DNA of 31,203 nucleotides from an uncultured Lachnospiraceae bacterium (GTDB lineage: Bacteria > Bacillota > Clostridia > Lachnospirales > Lachnospiraceae), in the NCBI GenBank assembly GCA_910578845.1, contig CAJTSL010000045.1, forward strand, positions 1 through 31,203, written 5' to 3'. Positions 1-9,300 of this stretch are shown piece by piece (position 1 is the stretch's first letter; the number at the start of each line of letters is the position of its first letter). A program made the translations under genes and the position numbers. The notes beneath the pieces are model-generated. The model worked only from the letters and a program-made list of their open reading frames with translations, searched no databases and was not told the origin of the DNA.

Positions 1-49
1 CTATCAGCGTCGGCACAAATTCGCGGTTGAAAAATCTTTGATTTTTCAA
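1..49 (-). CDS. 5' end of an unidentified leftward gene, TTG start (partial)
   Basis: Only the first 16 codons lie in the window. They begin with TTG at 49-47 and read LKNQRFFNREFVPTLI, with the first residue translated as Met. The start is chosen because a perfect AGGAGG (complement of 58-63) sits 8 nt upstream and the frame stays open to the edge. The short basic N-terminus running into a hydrophobic stretch would suit a membrane protein, but this is too little to name a family. It follows the FtsX-type permease gene in the same direction but has its own promoter region with paired operator-like repeats. The start codon and first codons lie inside a perfect 12-bp inverted repeat (25-36 with 40-51), which could mask the start in the mRNA. 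Confidence 0.5.
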   Translation of the reverse strand, partial: MKNQRFFNREFVPTLI

Positions 50-78
50 CCTAGTTTCCTCCTATTTTTCGACAGAAA

Positions 79-137
79 TTGACCAACGGTCGAATTTCTA
101 TTATATCTAGAGTAACACCAATTCGACCGTCGGTCAA
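79..137 (-). promoter_or_regulatory. Promoter with paired TetR-like operators
   Basis: Two 18-bp inverted copies lie at 79-96 (TTGACCAACGGTCGAATT) and 120-137 (complement TTGACCGACGGTCGAATT). They differ at one base. Each copy is itself a dyad with GACC and GGTC arms, and the right copy has the perfect core GACCG-T-CGGTC. A consensus TATAAT (complement of 100-105) lies between them, pointing leftward to the gene starting at 49. No good -35 lies 16-18 bp upstream of it; the TTGACC in the right operator is 26 bp away. One operator covers the -35 area and the other lies downstream of the -10, a layout typical of TetR-family repression. The regulator itself is not in the window. Confidence 0.55.
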
Positions 138-154
138 CTATAATTTTTTATCCC

Positions 155-2536
155 TTATTCTACAATCAATATCCCCGGTTCTACTTTTTTCACTTTCCCT
201 GACGACAAATAAGCAAATCCAAAGAAAAGCGCGCAGACTGCCAAAGCCGGCATAAGCATGTCAAGAGGGCCAAGCCTGGATGTAAAATGGCTGACGCCAC
301 AGACTTTCAGCACTAAGCCCGCAAGCGGGTCCGTCAGGTACACACTCAGCACCATGCCAAGCACGGAGCCCGCCACCGCCGTTATGCCAAAGCGTATCGC
401 AAAAGCAATCCGCAGTTTCGAAGACAAAAACCCCAGCGATTTATAAATCCCCATATCATGCTGTTCCTTATACAAGATCTTGCTTCCTGTCAAAGATACC
501 GTGACCAGGATAAAGACAATCGTAATGATAAGCAGCAAAGACATAAGCGCCGACGTCGCAAGCAGGATCGCATCTACGCCTGACCAAGTATTGTCGTCCA
601 CCGTGACCTTGCCATCATAAGCTTCCTTTATCATTGTCAGCGTCTCGCTCATATCGGTAGCATCCTCTAACACATAAAAGATATAATAGGGCATCTTTGC
701 CTCTTCCTCCATGCCAAAGCTTTCATAACCTTCCTTCGTGACACCGAAATTGGAGCCCATATCATTCGCACACTGGTAAATGCCACTAATGATGAATTCC
801 TGTTCCTTTCCATTACAGCCAAGGCTTACCATGTCCCCAACAGCAACGCCAAGCTCATCCGCCACTGTTTGTGTCATAACCAGTTCATTGGCATAGAGGC
901 AAGTCCTTCCTTCCAATATATTATAATAGGCAGGCTCAGAGATAATATTCATCAAAAACTCCGTCTGGTTGAGAAATCCCCTGCTCATCTTAAACTGATA
1001 GGTATCGGCAATCGGCGCTTGGGATGCCAGCATTTCTTCTATCGCTTCCCGGATCCCCTCCTCCTCGTAGCGGATCCCATAGTCGAAACGAGCCGCAGCA
1101 AAAGACTCCATTAACCCGCTGCCATCCGGCCCCAGCCATGCTTCCATCCTTACCGTCAGCGATAGGAAGAAAACTAAGAGCGCGGCAACGAGACTGGCGC
1201 TTCGATATTGTCTTTTCCCTGAGACTAGCTGCCTATAAGCAAGCCAGAAGCTCAAGCCGCATTTCCGTACCGGAGCCGTGAGCCTGCTCGCAAAATAGAC
1301 GTCCTCTGCCCCGCCGCGGATTGCCCGGATTGGCGTAATCTTGCCGATCTTTGCCGTTTTCACATAAACAAATCCCATAATTACCAGTACAATCATCCCT
1401 AAGGCTAACAGGCTGACGCCTACCGGGATATCTGCCGGTATCAAAAGCCCGACCACTGTAACCGTCATACTGTCAACTAACCTGACCACAAGGACGGAAA
1501 CCGGAATCCCGGGCAAGATCCCGCACAAAATAGCCGCCAGGTATTGCAGCATCTGTACAATACGCAAATCCTTCCTGGTGTACCCTAACGCCTTCAAAAT
1601 CCCCATATCCACATAATCCTGCTCAATACTGCTGCTGATGCTATGTCCAATGATGATCATCGCCACCACCATTAGGACCAACATGAACACTAACAAGAAG
1701 CCTGCAAAAATATTCTGTAGGATCAACATAAATCCGATTATCGTAGCTTTCGGATAAGAAAACCCGGAAACCTCTAAAAGGTGCGTCTCCTCCCCCAACC
1801 GCTTCTGTAATCCGGCAAGCGCCAGCTCACTGTCCTCTCTCTGGTAGATATGGACGACGCTGCCATTTCTCGCCCTTGCCTTTTCTCCTGCTTCTTCCAC
1901 CAATCCCTGAATCTTACGCATGTCACTTTCCGTAAGGAGCGCCCGTTTCATTCCCATGAGCGCGCTCCCTGCTATCGGATCTTCAAAATACCCTTTGATG
2001 GTAAAAAAAAGCATCTCTCCGTCTTCTGAAACCCGGATTCCTACCTGATCACCAATATCAGCACGATACAGTGAGGAAAAAGACGGTGACACATAAATTT
2101 CACCACTGGCAAGTTTTGGCGGCTCTCCACTGATTTCAGTCAGGGAATCATTATAAATAGAATAACCGCTTTCCATCGTCCATGTCATCATATGCAAAGA
2201 ACCGATGATCGAAGGTTCTTTTTCTTCTTTCCCATACACATCATACTCTTCAAAGATGACGACATCTTGCGCCCATGCCCTTTCTACTTCTGCAACCGCA
2301 TTGACCTCCGAAAGCAAAGGCTCTATGTCTACGGTTTCTATCCAATATGTGATATCCCCGTAGCCAAGCCTGTCAATTTGCTCATTTTCATAATCGTTCG
2401 CATTGATCCATATGGACAAGACCGCAAGCAACGATATCGTGATGATAAACATAAGCGCCAAAATCCCGATAAAACTGCTCTTCTGGCTCTTCATATTCGC
2501 TCTTAATAAGATACTGTTTTTCATTCTAATAACCAT
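155..2536 (-). CDS. ABC transporter permease, FtsX/MacB type
   Basis: Large membrane subunit of an ABC exporter, 793 residues. An N-terminal membrane segment (about 23-45) is followed by a roughly 220-residue extracytoplasmic region. Three membrane helices (about 270-300, 325-355, 370-395) form the first FtsX domain. A second copy of the plan follows, with a helix near 440-460, another extracytoplasmic segment and three C-terminal helices up to about 780. The motif MGILKALGYTRKDLR in the first half and MGIYKSLGFLSSKLR in the second mark the duplicated coupling region of FtsX permeases. The gene follows its ATPase by 45 nt. ATG at 2524 (MKNSILLR) is an alternative start; neither has an ideal ribosome binding site. 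The two-component genes upstream suggest a cell-envelope stress or antimicrobial-peptide role, as in Bce-like modules. The exported substrate cannot be read from sequence. Confidence 0.85.
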   Translation of the reverse strand: MVIRMKNSILLRANMKSQKSSFIGILALMFIITISLLAVLSIWINANDYENEQIDRLGYGDITYWIETVDIEPLLSEVNAVAEVERAWAQDVVIFEEYDVYGKEEKEPSIIGSLHMMTWTMESGYSIYNDSLTEISGEPPKLASGEIYVSPSFSSLYRADIGDQVGIRVSEDGEMLFFTIKGYFEDPIAGSALMGMKRALLTESDMRKIQGLVEEAGEKARARNGSVVHIYQREDSELALAGLQKRLGEETHLLEVSGFSYPKATIIGFMLILQNIFAGFLLVFMLVLMVVAMIIIGHSISSSIEQDYVDMGILKALGYTRKDLRIVQMLQYLAAILCGILPGIPVSVLVVRLVDSMTVTVVGLLIPADIPVGVSLLALGMIVLVIMGFVYVKTAKIGKITPIRAIRGGAEDVYFASRLTAPVRKCGLSFWLAYRQLVSGKRQYRSASLVAALLVFFLSLTVRMEAWLGPDGSGLMESFAAARFDYGIRYEEEGIREAIEEMLASQAPIADTYQFKMSRGFLNQTEFLMNIISEPAYYNILEGRTCLYANELVMTQTVADELGVAVGDMVSLGCNGKEQEFIISGIYQCANDMGSNFGVTKEGYESFGMEEEAKMPYYIFYVLEDATDMSETLTMIKEAYDGKVTVDDNTWSGVDAILLATSALMSLLLIITIVFILVTVSLTGSKILYKEQHDMGIYKSLGFLSSKLRIAFAIRFGITAVAGSVLGMVLSVYLTDPLAGLVLKVCGVSHFTSRLGPLDMLMPALAVCALFFGFAYLSSGKVKKVEPGILIVE

Positions 2537-2581
2537 GCCTTTCTCTCAGCTTGTGAACTTTGGATCCAAGACGCTATCGGC

Positions 2582-3352
2582 TTACCATTCCATGGAAGAG
2601 AGCCATGCATCCACTTGTCTTTCCCTGCTCTTCGCATCCTCACTACTATATGGCGGCATCGACATTTCCCCAATGATCCTCCCATCTTCCAGATACAAGA
2701 GCCTTGTCGCGCGGACCGCCGCTTTCATATCATGCGTCACCATCAGGATATTCTGTCCGCTTTCGTTCAACGAAGTCAAAAGATTCAGTACCTCTTGTGT
2801 GTTACGCTTATTCAAGGCGCCCGTAGGCTCATCGGCAAAAATCATCCCCGGCTCATTCATCATTGCCCGCGCAATCGCAGCGCGCTGCGCCTCTCCGCCT
2901 GAGACCTGGGACGGGAGCCGCCCTGACGCCTTCTCCACGTTCATACGGGCAAGAAGCTCTTTCGCCCTTTCCCGTACCATTTTCTCGCTCTTATATTTAT
3001 CCAGATAACCTGCCACCGCTACATTTTCGAAAAGCGTCAGGTTGCTGACAAGATGCGCCTGTTGGAAGACGAAGCCAAATTCTTTGGCACGTAACATTGC
3101 CATTTCTCTCTCCTGCAAATGGCTCACAGTTCTGTCACGATAACATACCTCTCCCTGCGTAGGGTTATCCATGCCACTTAACACATAGAGCAGCGTAGAC
3201 TTTCCCGCACCGGATGAACCCATGATGACAGTGAAGTCGCCGTCATAGATTTCGAGATTGACCATATCCAGCACATGGTTCTGTCCGCCGTTATTCGCGA
3301 AACTTTTGCATAGACCTGTCGCTTTCATAATCACTGCTTTTGTTTTCATCAT
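2582..3352 (-). CDS. ABC transporter ATP-binding protein, LolD/MacB type
   Basis: ATPase of 256 residues that energises the permease encoded next. It shows Walker A (GSSGAGKST), a Q-loop (FVFQQAH), an ABC signature in the form VSGGEAQR, Walker B (MIFADEPTGAL) and the switch histidine (MVTHD). These are typical of the MacB/LolD/BceA group that pairs with FtsX-type permeases. ATG at 3352 has AAAAGG 8 nt upstream. The gene is preceded by a 141-nt gap after the kinase gene, and this gap carries a -10 element and direct repeats, so the ABC pair probably has its own regulated promoter. The role as exporter or resistance ATPase is inferred from family and context. Confidence 0.88.
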   Translation of the reverse strand: MMKTKAVIMKATGLCKSFANNGGQNHVLDMVNLEIYDGDFTVIMGSSGAGKSTLLYVLSGMDNPTQGEVCYRDRTVSHLQEREMAMLRAKEFGFVFQQAHLVSNLTLFENVAVAGYLDKYKSEKMVRERAKELLARMNVEKASGRLPSQVSGGEAQRAAIARAMMNEPGMIFADEPTGALNKRNTQEVLNLLTSLNESGQNILMVTHDMKAAVRATRLLYLEDGRIIGEMSMPPYSSEDAKSRERQVDAWLSSMEW

Positions 3353-3451
3353 ATTCTTTGTCCTTTTCTGATTGGTTTATAAGATTAGAAGGGAGCAAAT
3401 GCCTTCTCCATTCTGAAAAGATGCGTCTAGCTCCCGGATCTGTATAGAGAT

Positions 3452-3487
3452 ATCATATCAGAAGAATTATTAAGAAGTCTTTAAGAA
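3452..3487 (-). promoter_or_regulatory. Promoter of the ABC pair with direct repeats for the response regulator
   Basis: On the minus strand the heptamer TTCTTAA occurs twice, at 3481-3487 and 3470-3476, exactly 11 bp apart (one helical turn). A degenerate third TTCTT-like copy follows near 3461-3466. A TATGAT -10 candidate lies at 3452-3457. The matching -35 place (3475-3480) reads AGACTT, far from consensus, and overlaps the repeats. Phased direct repeats replacing a weak -35 are what OmpR/PhoB-type activators use, and the genes immediately upstream encode such a regulator and its kinase. Confidence 0.5.
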
Positions 3488-3493
3488 CTCATT

Positions 3494-4645
3494 TCAATCT
3501 TGTGCCACCGGAAGCCATAGCATGGCCTCTAACCCATTGCTATGATTGATAAGCGCCATACCGCCATTCATCCTCTCCATGATATAAGAGACAATATAAA
3601 GGCCAAGGCCTGATCCTTGCTGCTCTTTTACATTTTTCCCCCTATAAAATTTCTGGGTGACAAAAGGCATGTCCTCCGGCAAAATCCCTCTGCCATAATC
3701 GCGTATATGGATTTCACAGCGTTCCTCCCCCGCTAACGCCCAGATTTCTATCTTGCTTCCCGGGGCATATTTCCTCGCATTCTCCAGAAGATTCAGAATA
3801 ACTTGCGCCATTCTTTTCTCATCAATCAATACAAAAACATCCGGGAGCGGTTCCCGCAGCGATATATTTGTATATTCCAAATCCCGCAATGTTTCCGTGA
3901 GCGCCTCCCGCACATTGACATGATGTGTTCTTATTTCCAGCCGTTCCAGCTCAGAAAGCGAATGCAGGGTCAGATCATTTACAAGCCGTGATACCTCGTC
4001 ACACTTTCTCATTATGACCTGTAAATACCGCTCCCGTATCTCAAACTCCGCCCCCAAGTTCGCCTCTAACCCTTCCGCATATGCGCGGATAGACGCTAAC
4101 GGCGTTTTAATATCATGGGAAAGCGTTGCGATAATCGTCTTGTTCTCACTGACCGCTTCCGCCTCATTTCTCCTTGCTATGGCAATTTCCTTCCGCATAT
4201 GGTCAAACGCCCAGGTAAACGCACCGAAGAAATTCGTCCTCTCATAAGCTAACCCGATCTCCATGTCGCCCTTGGCGATCTGTTCCGCGTATTTTTCCAT
4301 CTTGTGAAAAGGCACTACGATTTTCCTATAAAGAAAAAAGAGGGCAAAGGCAAGGCACAATACGGAAACAATAAGAAGTAAAGCGCCACTTTGCCAAAAA
4401 GCGGAGACCCGGCTCTGCCTTGTCTCCTGCCGCAGCACTTCTTCCAGTCCTCTTATCTTGTCTTTCGCCGGATTCTCCCCGCCCTCACCCGTTGTAAGCT
4501 GCTCGATCTCATTTAGAAGCACAATGCCATTTTCTGCGCCCATGCCTGCTTCCATCCTTTTCCCGATCATGAACATGCCACCTGCCACCGATACAAGCAG
4601 GACGCATAGCAATAGAAACGATGTCTTTATAAATTGTTTTTTCAT
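3494..4645 (-). CDS. Sensor histidine kinase, EnvZ/PhoR-like
   Basis: Membrane kinase of 383 residues partnering the upstream OmpR-type regulator. From the chosen start (MKKQFIKTSF) it has membrane segments at about 8-28 and 86-106, enclosing an approximately 57-residue outside loop. A HAMP linker follows (about 107-160), then a HisKA H-box (SHDIKTPL, His177) and a HATPase domain with an N box (NLLENARKYA), G1 (RDYGRG) and G2 (GSGLGL). ATG at 4643-4645 overlaps the regulator's TGA stop as ATGA, which supports this start over an in-frame ATG 33 nt further upstream inside the regulator gene. Translational coupling and adjacency to an ABC exporter suggest it senses a compound that the exporter removes. 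The ligand is unknown. Confidence 0.88.
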   Translation of the reverse strand: MKKQFIKTSFLLLCVLLVSVAGGMFMIGKRMEAGMGAENGIVLLNEIEQLTTGEGGENPAKDKIRGLEEVLRQETRQSRVSAFWQSGALLLIVSVLCLAFALFFLYRKIVVPFHKMEKYAEQIAKGDMEIGLAYERTNFFGAFTWAFDHMRKEIAIARRNEAEAVSENKTIIATLSHDIKTPLASIRAYAEGLEANLGAEFEIRERYLQVIMRKCDEVSRLVNDLTLHSLSELERLEIRTHHVNVREALTETLRDLEYTNISLREPLPDVFVLIDEKRMAQVILNLLENARKYAPGSKIEIWALAGEERCEIHIRDYGRGILPEDMPFVTQKFYRGKNVKEQQGSGLGLYIVSYIMERMNGGMALINHSNGLEAMLWLPVAQD

Positions 4646-5328
4646 ATCTTTGCCTCTAATTGATACCCGATTCCCCATACTGTTCTAATGAACTGCGGAT
4701 TCGCCGGGTCAGCTTCCAATTTCTCCCGCAGCCATCTGATGTGTACTGCCACCGTCGCGATCTCAGCTTCAGAAAAAGCGCCCCATACTTCATGAAGAAG
4801 CTCTTCCTTAGAAATAACCTGGTTCACATGGGCGCATAAATATGCCAGTAAATCAAATTCCCGCAGCGCCAGCCTGACCGGCACGCCATCTCGCACTACT
4901 GTCCGCAGCCCGGTATCCACCCTTATCCCCTCAAATTCATATACAGGCGCATCGTCCGCCCCACCATATGCCCTGCGCATGAGAGCGTTGATCCTCGCTA
5001 GCAGTTCACGCAAGGAATACGGTTTTGCAAGATAATCATCGCCCCCCATATCCAAACCTTTGATCTTATCGTCTTCGCTTGTCCTCGCGCTGGCAAAAAT
5101 AACAGGCACCTTGGACATATGCCGAAGCTCCTCACACACATCAAACCCATTGCCGTCGGGCAAATTAATATCCATTAGCAACAGCGCAAACTGTTCCTTT
5201 ACCAAAGCTGCGAACGCCTGCTCACAGGTTGCTACAGCCCGCACCTCGTATCCATAGCTTTCCAACAGATCTTTAGCGATTGCGGCAAGGTCATTATCAT
5301 CTTCTATCATTAATATCCGTTTATTCAT
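4642..5328 (-). CDS. Response regulator, OmpR/PhoB family
   Basis: Transcription factor of 228 residues. The receiver domain (about 3-115) has acidic residues Glu9, Asp10 and Asp11, the phospho-acceptor Asp53 in LLMDINLPDGNG, and the conserved Lys102 in YLAKPYS. A winged-helix Trans_reg_C domain follows (about 130-226) with VRLALREFDLLAYL and the closing FIRTVWGIGYQLE. The start has AAAGGA upstream. The gene is first of a four-gene set and is coupled to the kinase through an ATGA overlap. Its likely target is the direct-repeat promoter in front of the ABC genes (3452-3487), possibly among others. Confidence 0.9.
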   Translation of the reverse strand: MNKRILMIEDDNDLAAIAKDLLESYGYEVRAVATCEQAFAALVKEQFALLLMDINLPDGNGFDVCEELRHMSKVPVIFASARTSEDDKIKGLDMGGDDYLAKPYSLRELLARINALMRRAYGGADDAPVYEFEGIRVDTGLRTVVRDGVPVRLALREFDLLAYLCAHVNQVISKEELLHEVWGAFSEAEIATVAVHIRWLREKLEADPANPQFIRTVWGIGYQLEAKI

Positions 5329-5417
5329 AAAAGCAATCCTTTCCCCATAAGAATCCCTGCTTTACCTGTTCCTCTTTTTCCTCTGATCATGATAACATAA
5401 AAAATGCCTTTTAAAAA

Positions 5418-5449
5418 CAAAAAATCCCCACCAGTATCCGATGGGGATT
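5418..5449 (-). terminator. Intrinsic terminator after the lipoprotein gene
   Basis: On the minus strand an 8-bp perfect stem (AATCCCCA at 5423-5430 pairing with TGGGGATT at 5442-5449) with an 11-nt loop is followed by TTTTGTTTTT. It lies 49 nt after the lipoprotein stop codon, so it should end that transcript and insulate the regulator gene downstream. Confidence 0.8.
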
Positions 5450-5498
5450 CTATTATGCCTATGTCAGATTCACTTACCTAACTGTCATAGAATTAATT

Positions 5499-6167
5499 TT
5501 ACTGCAATGCTTCCTGTAATGCATCAATATCAAAAAGGCTTGTTTCGAAAGCTAAAACATCATTTTCATTTGGCTGCCATAATTTATCTTTTAACTCTAC
5601 TTTGATCGTTGCTGTTGCAGGCTCATCAAATGTTACGTTAGCCAATGCCTGCTCAAAGCATCCGATATATGTATCGAACAAGATTGTCGTCAACTCTTCT
5701 TCTGAAGGATATTCGCCTGTGCTCATATACTCGTTGTTAAGATTATCTAACTCAGTAATATAAGATTGCATTGCAGGCCCGAAAACATTGATCTGCTCAT
5801 AAGTAATGGTAACGATATAAGAACCGTCATCCTGTTTCTCCGCACCGTCAACAGTATATTTGGTCTGTCCGTAAATATCTGTCATAATGCCTTTGAGCTT
5901 CTCATATTGCTCATCAGAAGCCTCTCCTGCGCTTGAAAGGTAAATCAACGTATCTACTTCGCCTTTTAAGCTTGTTTCATATGTTTCCGATGCTTCCTCA
6001 GCCGTGCCGATTTTCATGGATACAAACTTACTAGAATCATTCTTGTAAGAATTGTCCAAAATCGCGCTGATATACCCAGCCGCATCAAAAGAGTTTCCAC
6101 ATCCGCTTAATAAGCCGACTAACATGATGCAGACAAGCATAACAGATAGTTTTTTCATTTTCTTCAT
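5499..6167 (-). CDS. Secreted lipoprotein of unknown function (DUF5105-like)
   Basis: Small surface lipoprotein of about 222 residues. The N-terminus has lysines, a hydrophobic stretch and a lipobox LLSGC, so the mature protein starts at a lipidated cysteine near residue 23. The rest is acidic and contains the pattern YISAILDNSYKND followed by an evenly helical or strand body. This resembles Firmicute lipoproteins annotated DUF5105, but that assignment is tentative. GGGAGG lies 9 nt before ATG 6167; a GTG at 6170 in the same frame is also possible. It is monocistronic, with a near-consensus promoter (6220-6248) and a terminator (5418-5449). Nothing here reveals its function. Confidence 0.78.
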   Translation of the reverse strand: MKKMKKLSVMLVCIMLVGLLSGCGNSFDAAGYISAILDNSYKNDSSKFVSMKIGTAEEASETYETSLKGEVDTLIYLSSAGEASDEQYEKLKGIMTDIYGQTKYTVDGAEKQDDGSYIVTITYEQINVFGPAMQSYITELDNLNNEYMSTGEYPSEEELTTILFDTYIGCFEQALANVTFDEPATATIKVELKDKLWQPNENDVLAFETSLFDIDALQEALQ

Positions 6168-6219
6168 CACTTAAATCCTCCCTTTTTACATTAAGTTTAA
6201 ATGAAACATCCAATGAGTA

Positions 6220-6248
6220 ACTTTATCAGCTTTTATAAGGTTTGTCAA
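6220..6248 (-). promoter_or_regulatory. Sigma-A promoter of the lipoprotein gene
   Basis: Consensus TTGACA (complement of 6243-6248) is followed after exactly 17 bp by TAAAGT (complement of 6220-6225). The start codon lies about 50 nt further on. The remaining gap up to 6356 shows no gene. Confidence 0.7.
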
Positions 6249-6356
6249 TACATTTTGGGAAAATTGATCCCTGTATCCGAAACTGCAAAAAAACGGCTAT
6301 ATCCCTTTACAAAATGCGGTTATTGTAGCGGTATCCCAGGGGTGTCATTATACAAT

Positions 6357-9300
6357 TTATTGACAATTTCCTTTCTTATCCAACATATCATCAATCATCT
6401 TGCGCCGAATTTCTTTGCACCCTTCAAATTCTTCTTCCGCCAGATAGAAATAGGTCTGCACCCATACTTGATCTTTATGGGGAATATCACATTTGCATAG
6501 TAAATTCGACATCACGGAATATAAAATATTCTTATCGACATTCAGATGCATCAGGGCCGATAGCAGTTCTTCTTGATTTGCATCTTGGTCACTGCATAGC
6601 TTTAACAAATATACGGCACATTGGTTGTAGGCGTTTTGATATGTGATATTCTCTAAGATTTCCCTCTCGTCAGGTGTTATATCGATAACAATTTCTTCTT
6701 TTCTGGCAAATATCCAGAGCAGTAAATGTAAATAATGGTTCTCCTTTCCTAAATCTGCTACAAATCTTACGATGTCGGTTATAAGTTTTGACAGGATTGG
6801 GGTTGGCCAATGGCAGCGTACCCTAAAAATCTCAGTCGCAAGCTGGGTATCACTCATTTTATCTATAAAATATAAATCGGGAACACTTTCCAATAATTTT
6901 CTTATAAATTTAGATTGTACAATGAACAGTATAATAATGAATAGTCTATTGAAAAATATTTTTCTATCATTAGCAATTTCCAGTAATCTTATCAACCCAT
7001 CCGCTGTTTTTTTACTTATCTTTGCATATATATCAGTGTTTTCCACTTGTGTGCCAGCCGCAAATATATATGACTTTAAAAACCTATTACTCAACTCATC
7101 AATTTTATCAATCGTATAGTTTCCATTTTCCAATAAATCATCAAATACCATACTATCACATATTGCAATAGTCCCTAAGCAACAATCTATATTTTTAGTC
7201 ATTAATAAATCTATTGTTTCTTCTTTCATCAAATTTGAAACCTGCAATCTGTCTTCCATATTATGTTGGAATTCCTCTTCTGTTAACTCTCCTAATCCAA
7301 AATATATCTTTTCAAAATAGGTCTTTACGGCATACTCTTCATCACTCCCTATTACACTTAATAATTCTTTGTATTTAACATAGGACGGATTAGCCACAAA
7401 CTCACAAAATTTAACCAAATAGGTCAGCTTCATCTCCTCTGCTATCTTTTGAAATTCACTATAGGCATCTTGGATATATTGTTCATCATAAAAATAATAG
7501 CTAAAGTCCTCCGTAATTTCTATTTTCCGTCGCTTCCCCCGCATTAATCCTATCCGAAAACATCCATAAATAGTATCTTTATTTCTTATTTTGAAAATAT
7601 TTTGTAATAAATTTGTACTAATATGCGCATCCCTTATGCATTGTAAGAGCAGAAATCTTTTTACTCCAATATCTTTACACAATTCTTTATCCCTTAGCGT
7701 CCTCTCTAAAACATCATGCGGTAAATCCTGCTTCCACTCTCCTTTCCCGATGCTCTCTACTAAAACGGATTCCCATTCCTTTACCCTTCTATCCCTAAAA
7801 CGCACCCCTTTATCCAACAGCTTTACACAAAACCTGACACGCTCTTCCTCATCACTTCCCTGTAAAAGCGAGACAACGTCTTTTTCCATATCATTTTTTT
7901 CATTTTCATTTAGCTTCATATACAGCGCTAATACGCCTTCTCTATATTCTTTTTTACCTTCATATTCTTCTTTCACATACTTGCGTAATTTATCACATTG
8001 GATGCCTGTCACATATTTAAAGTTGGTAAACATGGCGCAATCCGAAAGCGCGACTGCTTTAGCCGCACACTTAATGTATTTATTCTGCTGGTTCCCTTTG
8101 AAGATATCCTCAGCCAAAATATCAATCGCTAACCACGAGCCATATAAACATATATTGTCTGACGTATATTCTGATTTCCCTAGATTATCCCTGCCATTCA
8201 TCACTTCGCACAAGGCACCGATATCTTCTTCCAAGTGCTTTTTCTCAATTTCTATATAGCCAAAGGCAAAAAGCAAAGCATTGCGCCAATAGGAAAGATG
8301 CGCAACCCTCCTGATCTTTTGCATTGCTTCCTCATCTTTTACGTTCTTAACAAGGCTGGTGCCAGCGAAAAATTCCTGCATCGTACGGATAGAGAAACTG
8401 TAAAAATCATCCCTGTTTTCACCGATAAAGCAAATCCTTTCGGTAATGATTTTCAGAAAATCCGCTTCTTTGTTTTCCAACGTTTGTGCTGACTCGTAGA
8501 ATTCATCCTTATTACTCTCGATATATTGATGGATGATGGCAATCAAATCCGCTCTGCTTATCTCAGCGGAAGGATTACTGTCTTTTTCAGACTCTCTCTG
8601 CAATCTGTCAGCTACAAGCAGATGGATTGCTTCCAGCCAATCGGTATTGTCATTGAGCGTGGGTATGATCCCTTTCATTTTCTCCCGCTTTACTGTTGTC
8701 TCATAATACTGAAGGAATAAAGAATACCTTTCATGCGGTGGCTTGCCCCCGCTTTTTACCAGAATCGCAATAATCGTCACCTGTAAAGGTGTTTTCATCA
8801 GCCTGCATGCCGTATCATCCTGCAAGGCCTCTTTCATAATGTCAATATACCTCTCGCGCATCTCTGTCTGTTCCTCCATTACCTGGAACAGCTTAATGAA
8901 ATATTTCTTACAGTCTTCTTCCGATAATTCCATTACCTCTAAGTGCTTATAGTGCGATTCATCAAAATCATTATTGTATCCCTGCATCCTTGTCGTCCCA
9001 ATAATCATACAGTCGCACTTTGCTTCTCGCAAATCATAAGCAATAAAGGAACGGATCTGTTTCAAAACTTCCTGGCGGTTCGACGTCTCAGGGACTTCGT
9101 CTAATCCGTCGAAGAAGAAAATCCAGGCTAACTGAGTAAACATATCCCGCACGGCGCGTATGGATAAATCTTCCCCTTCAATTTTCCTAATCCTGGCTTT
9201 CATGTATTGGATAATGGAAATATCTGCATCCTCTCCCTGCCTGCTAATCCATGCGGCATATTCCTTTAAGGTAATCTTAAACGGAATCCTGCGGCAATTG

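Noticed and set aside
6250..6330. Terminator for the NACHT gene with a T7 run (complement of 6288-6294)
   Set aside because: The only stem before the T-run (GCTA/TAGC plus CC/GG) is broken by a large interior loop.
7591..8259. 222-codon open frame opposite the NACHT gene
   Set aside because: The composition is Ser/Phe-rich as expected from the complement of a Lys/Glu-rich helical protein; no start signal or family match.
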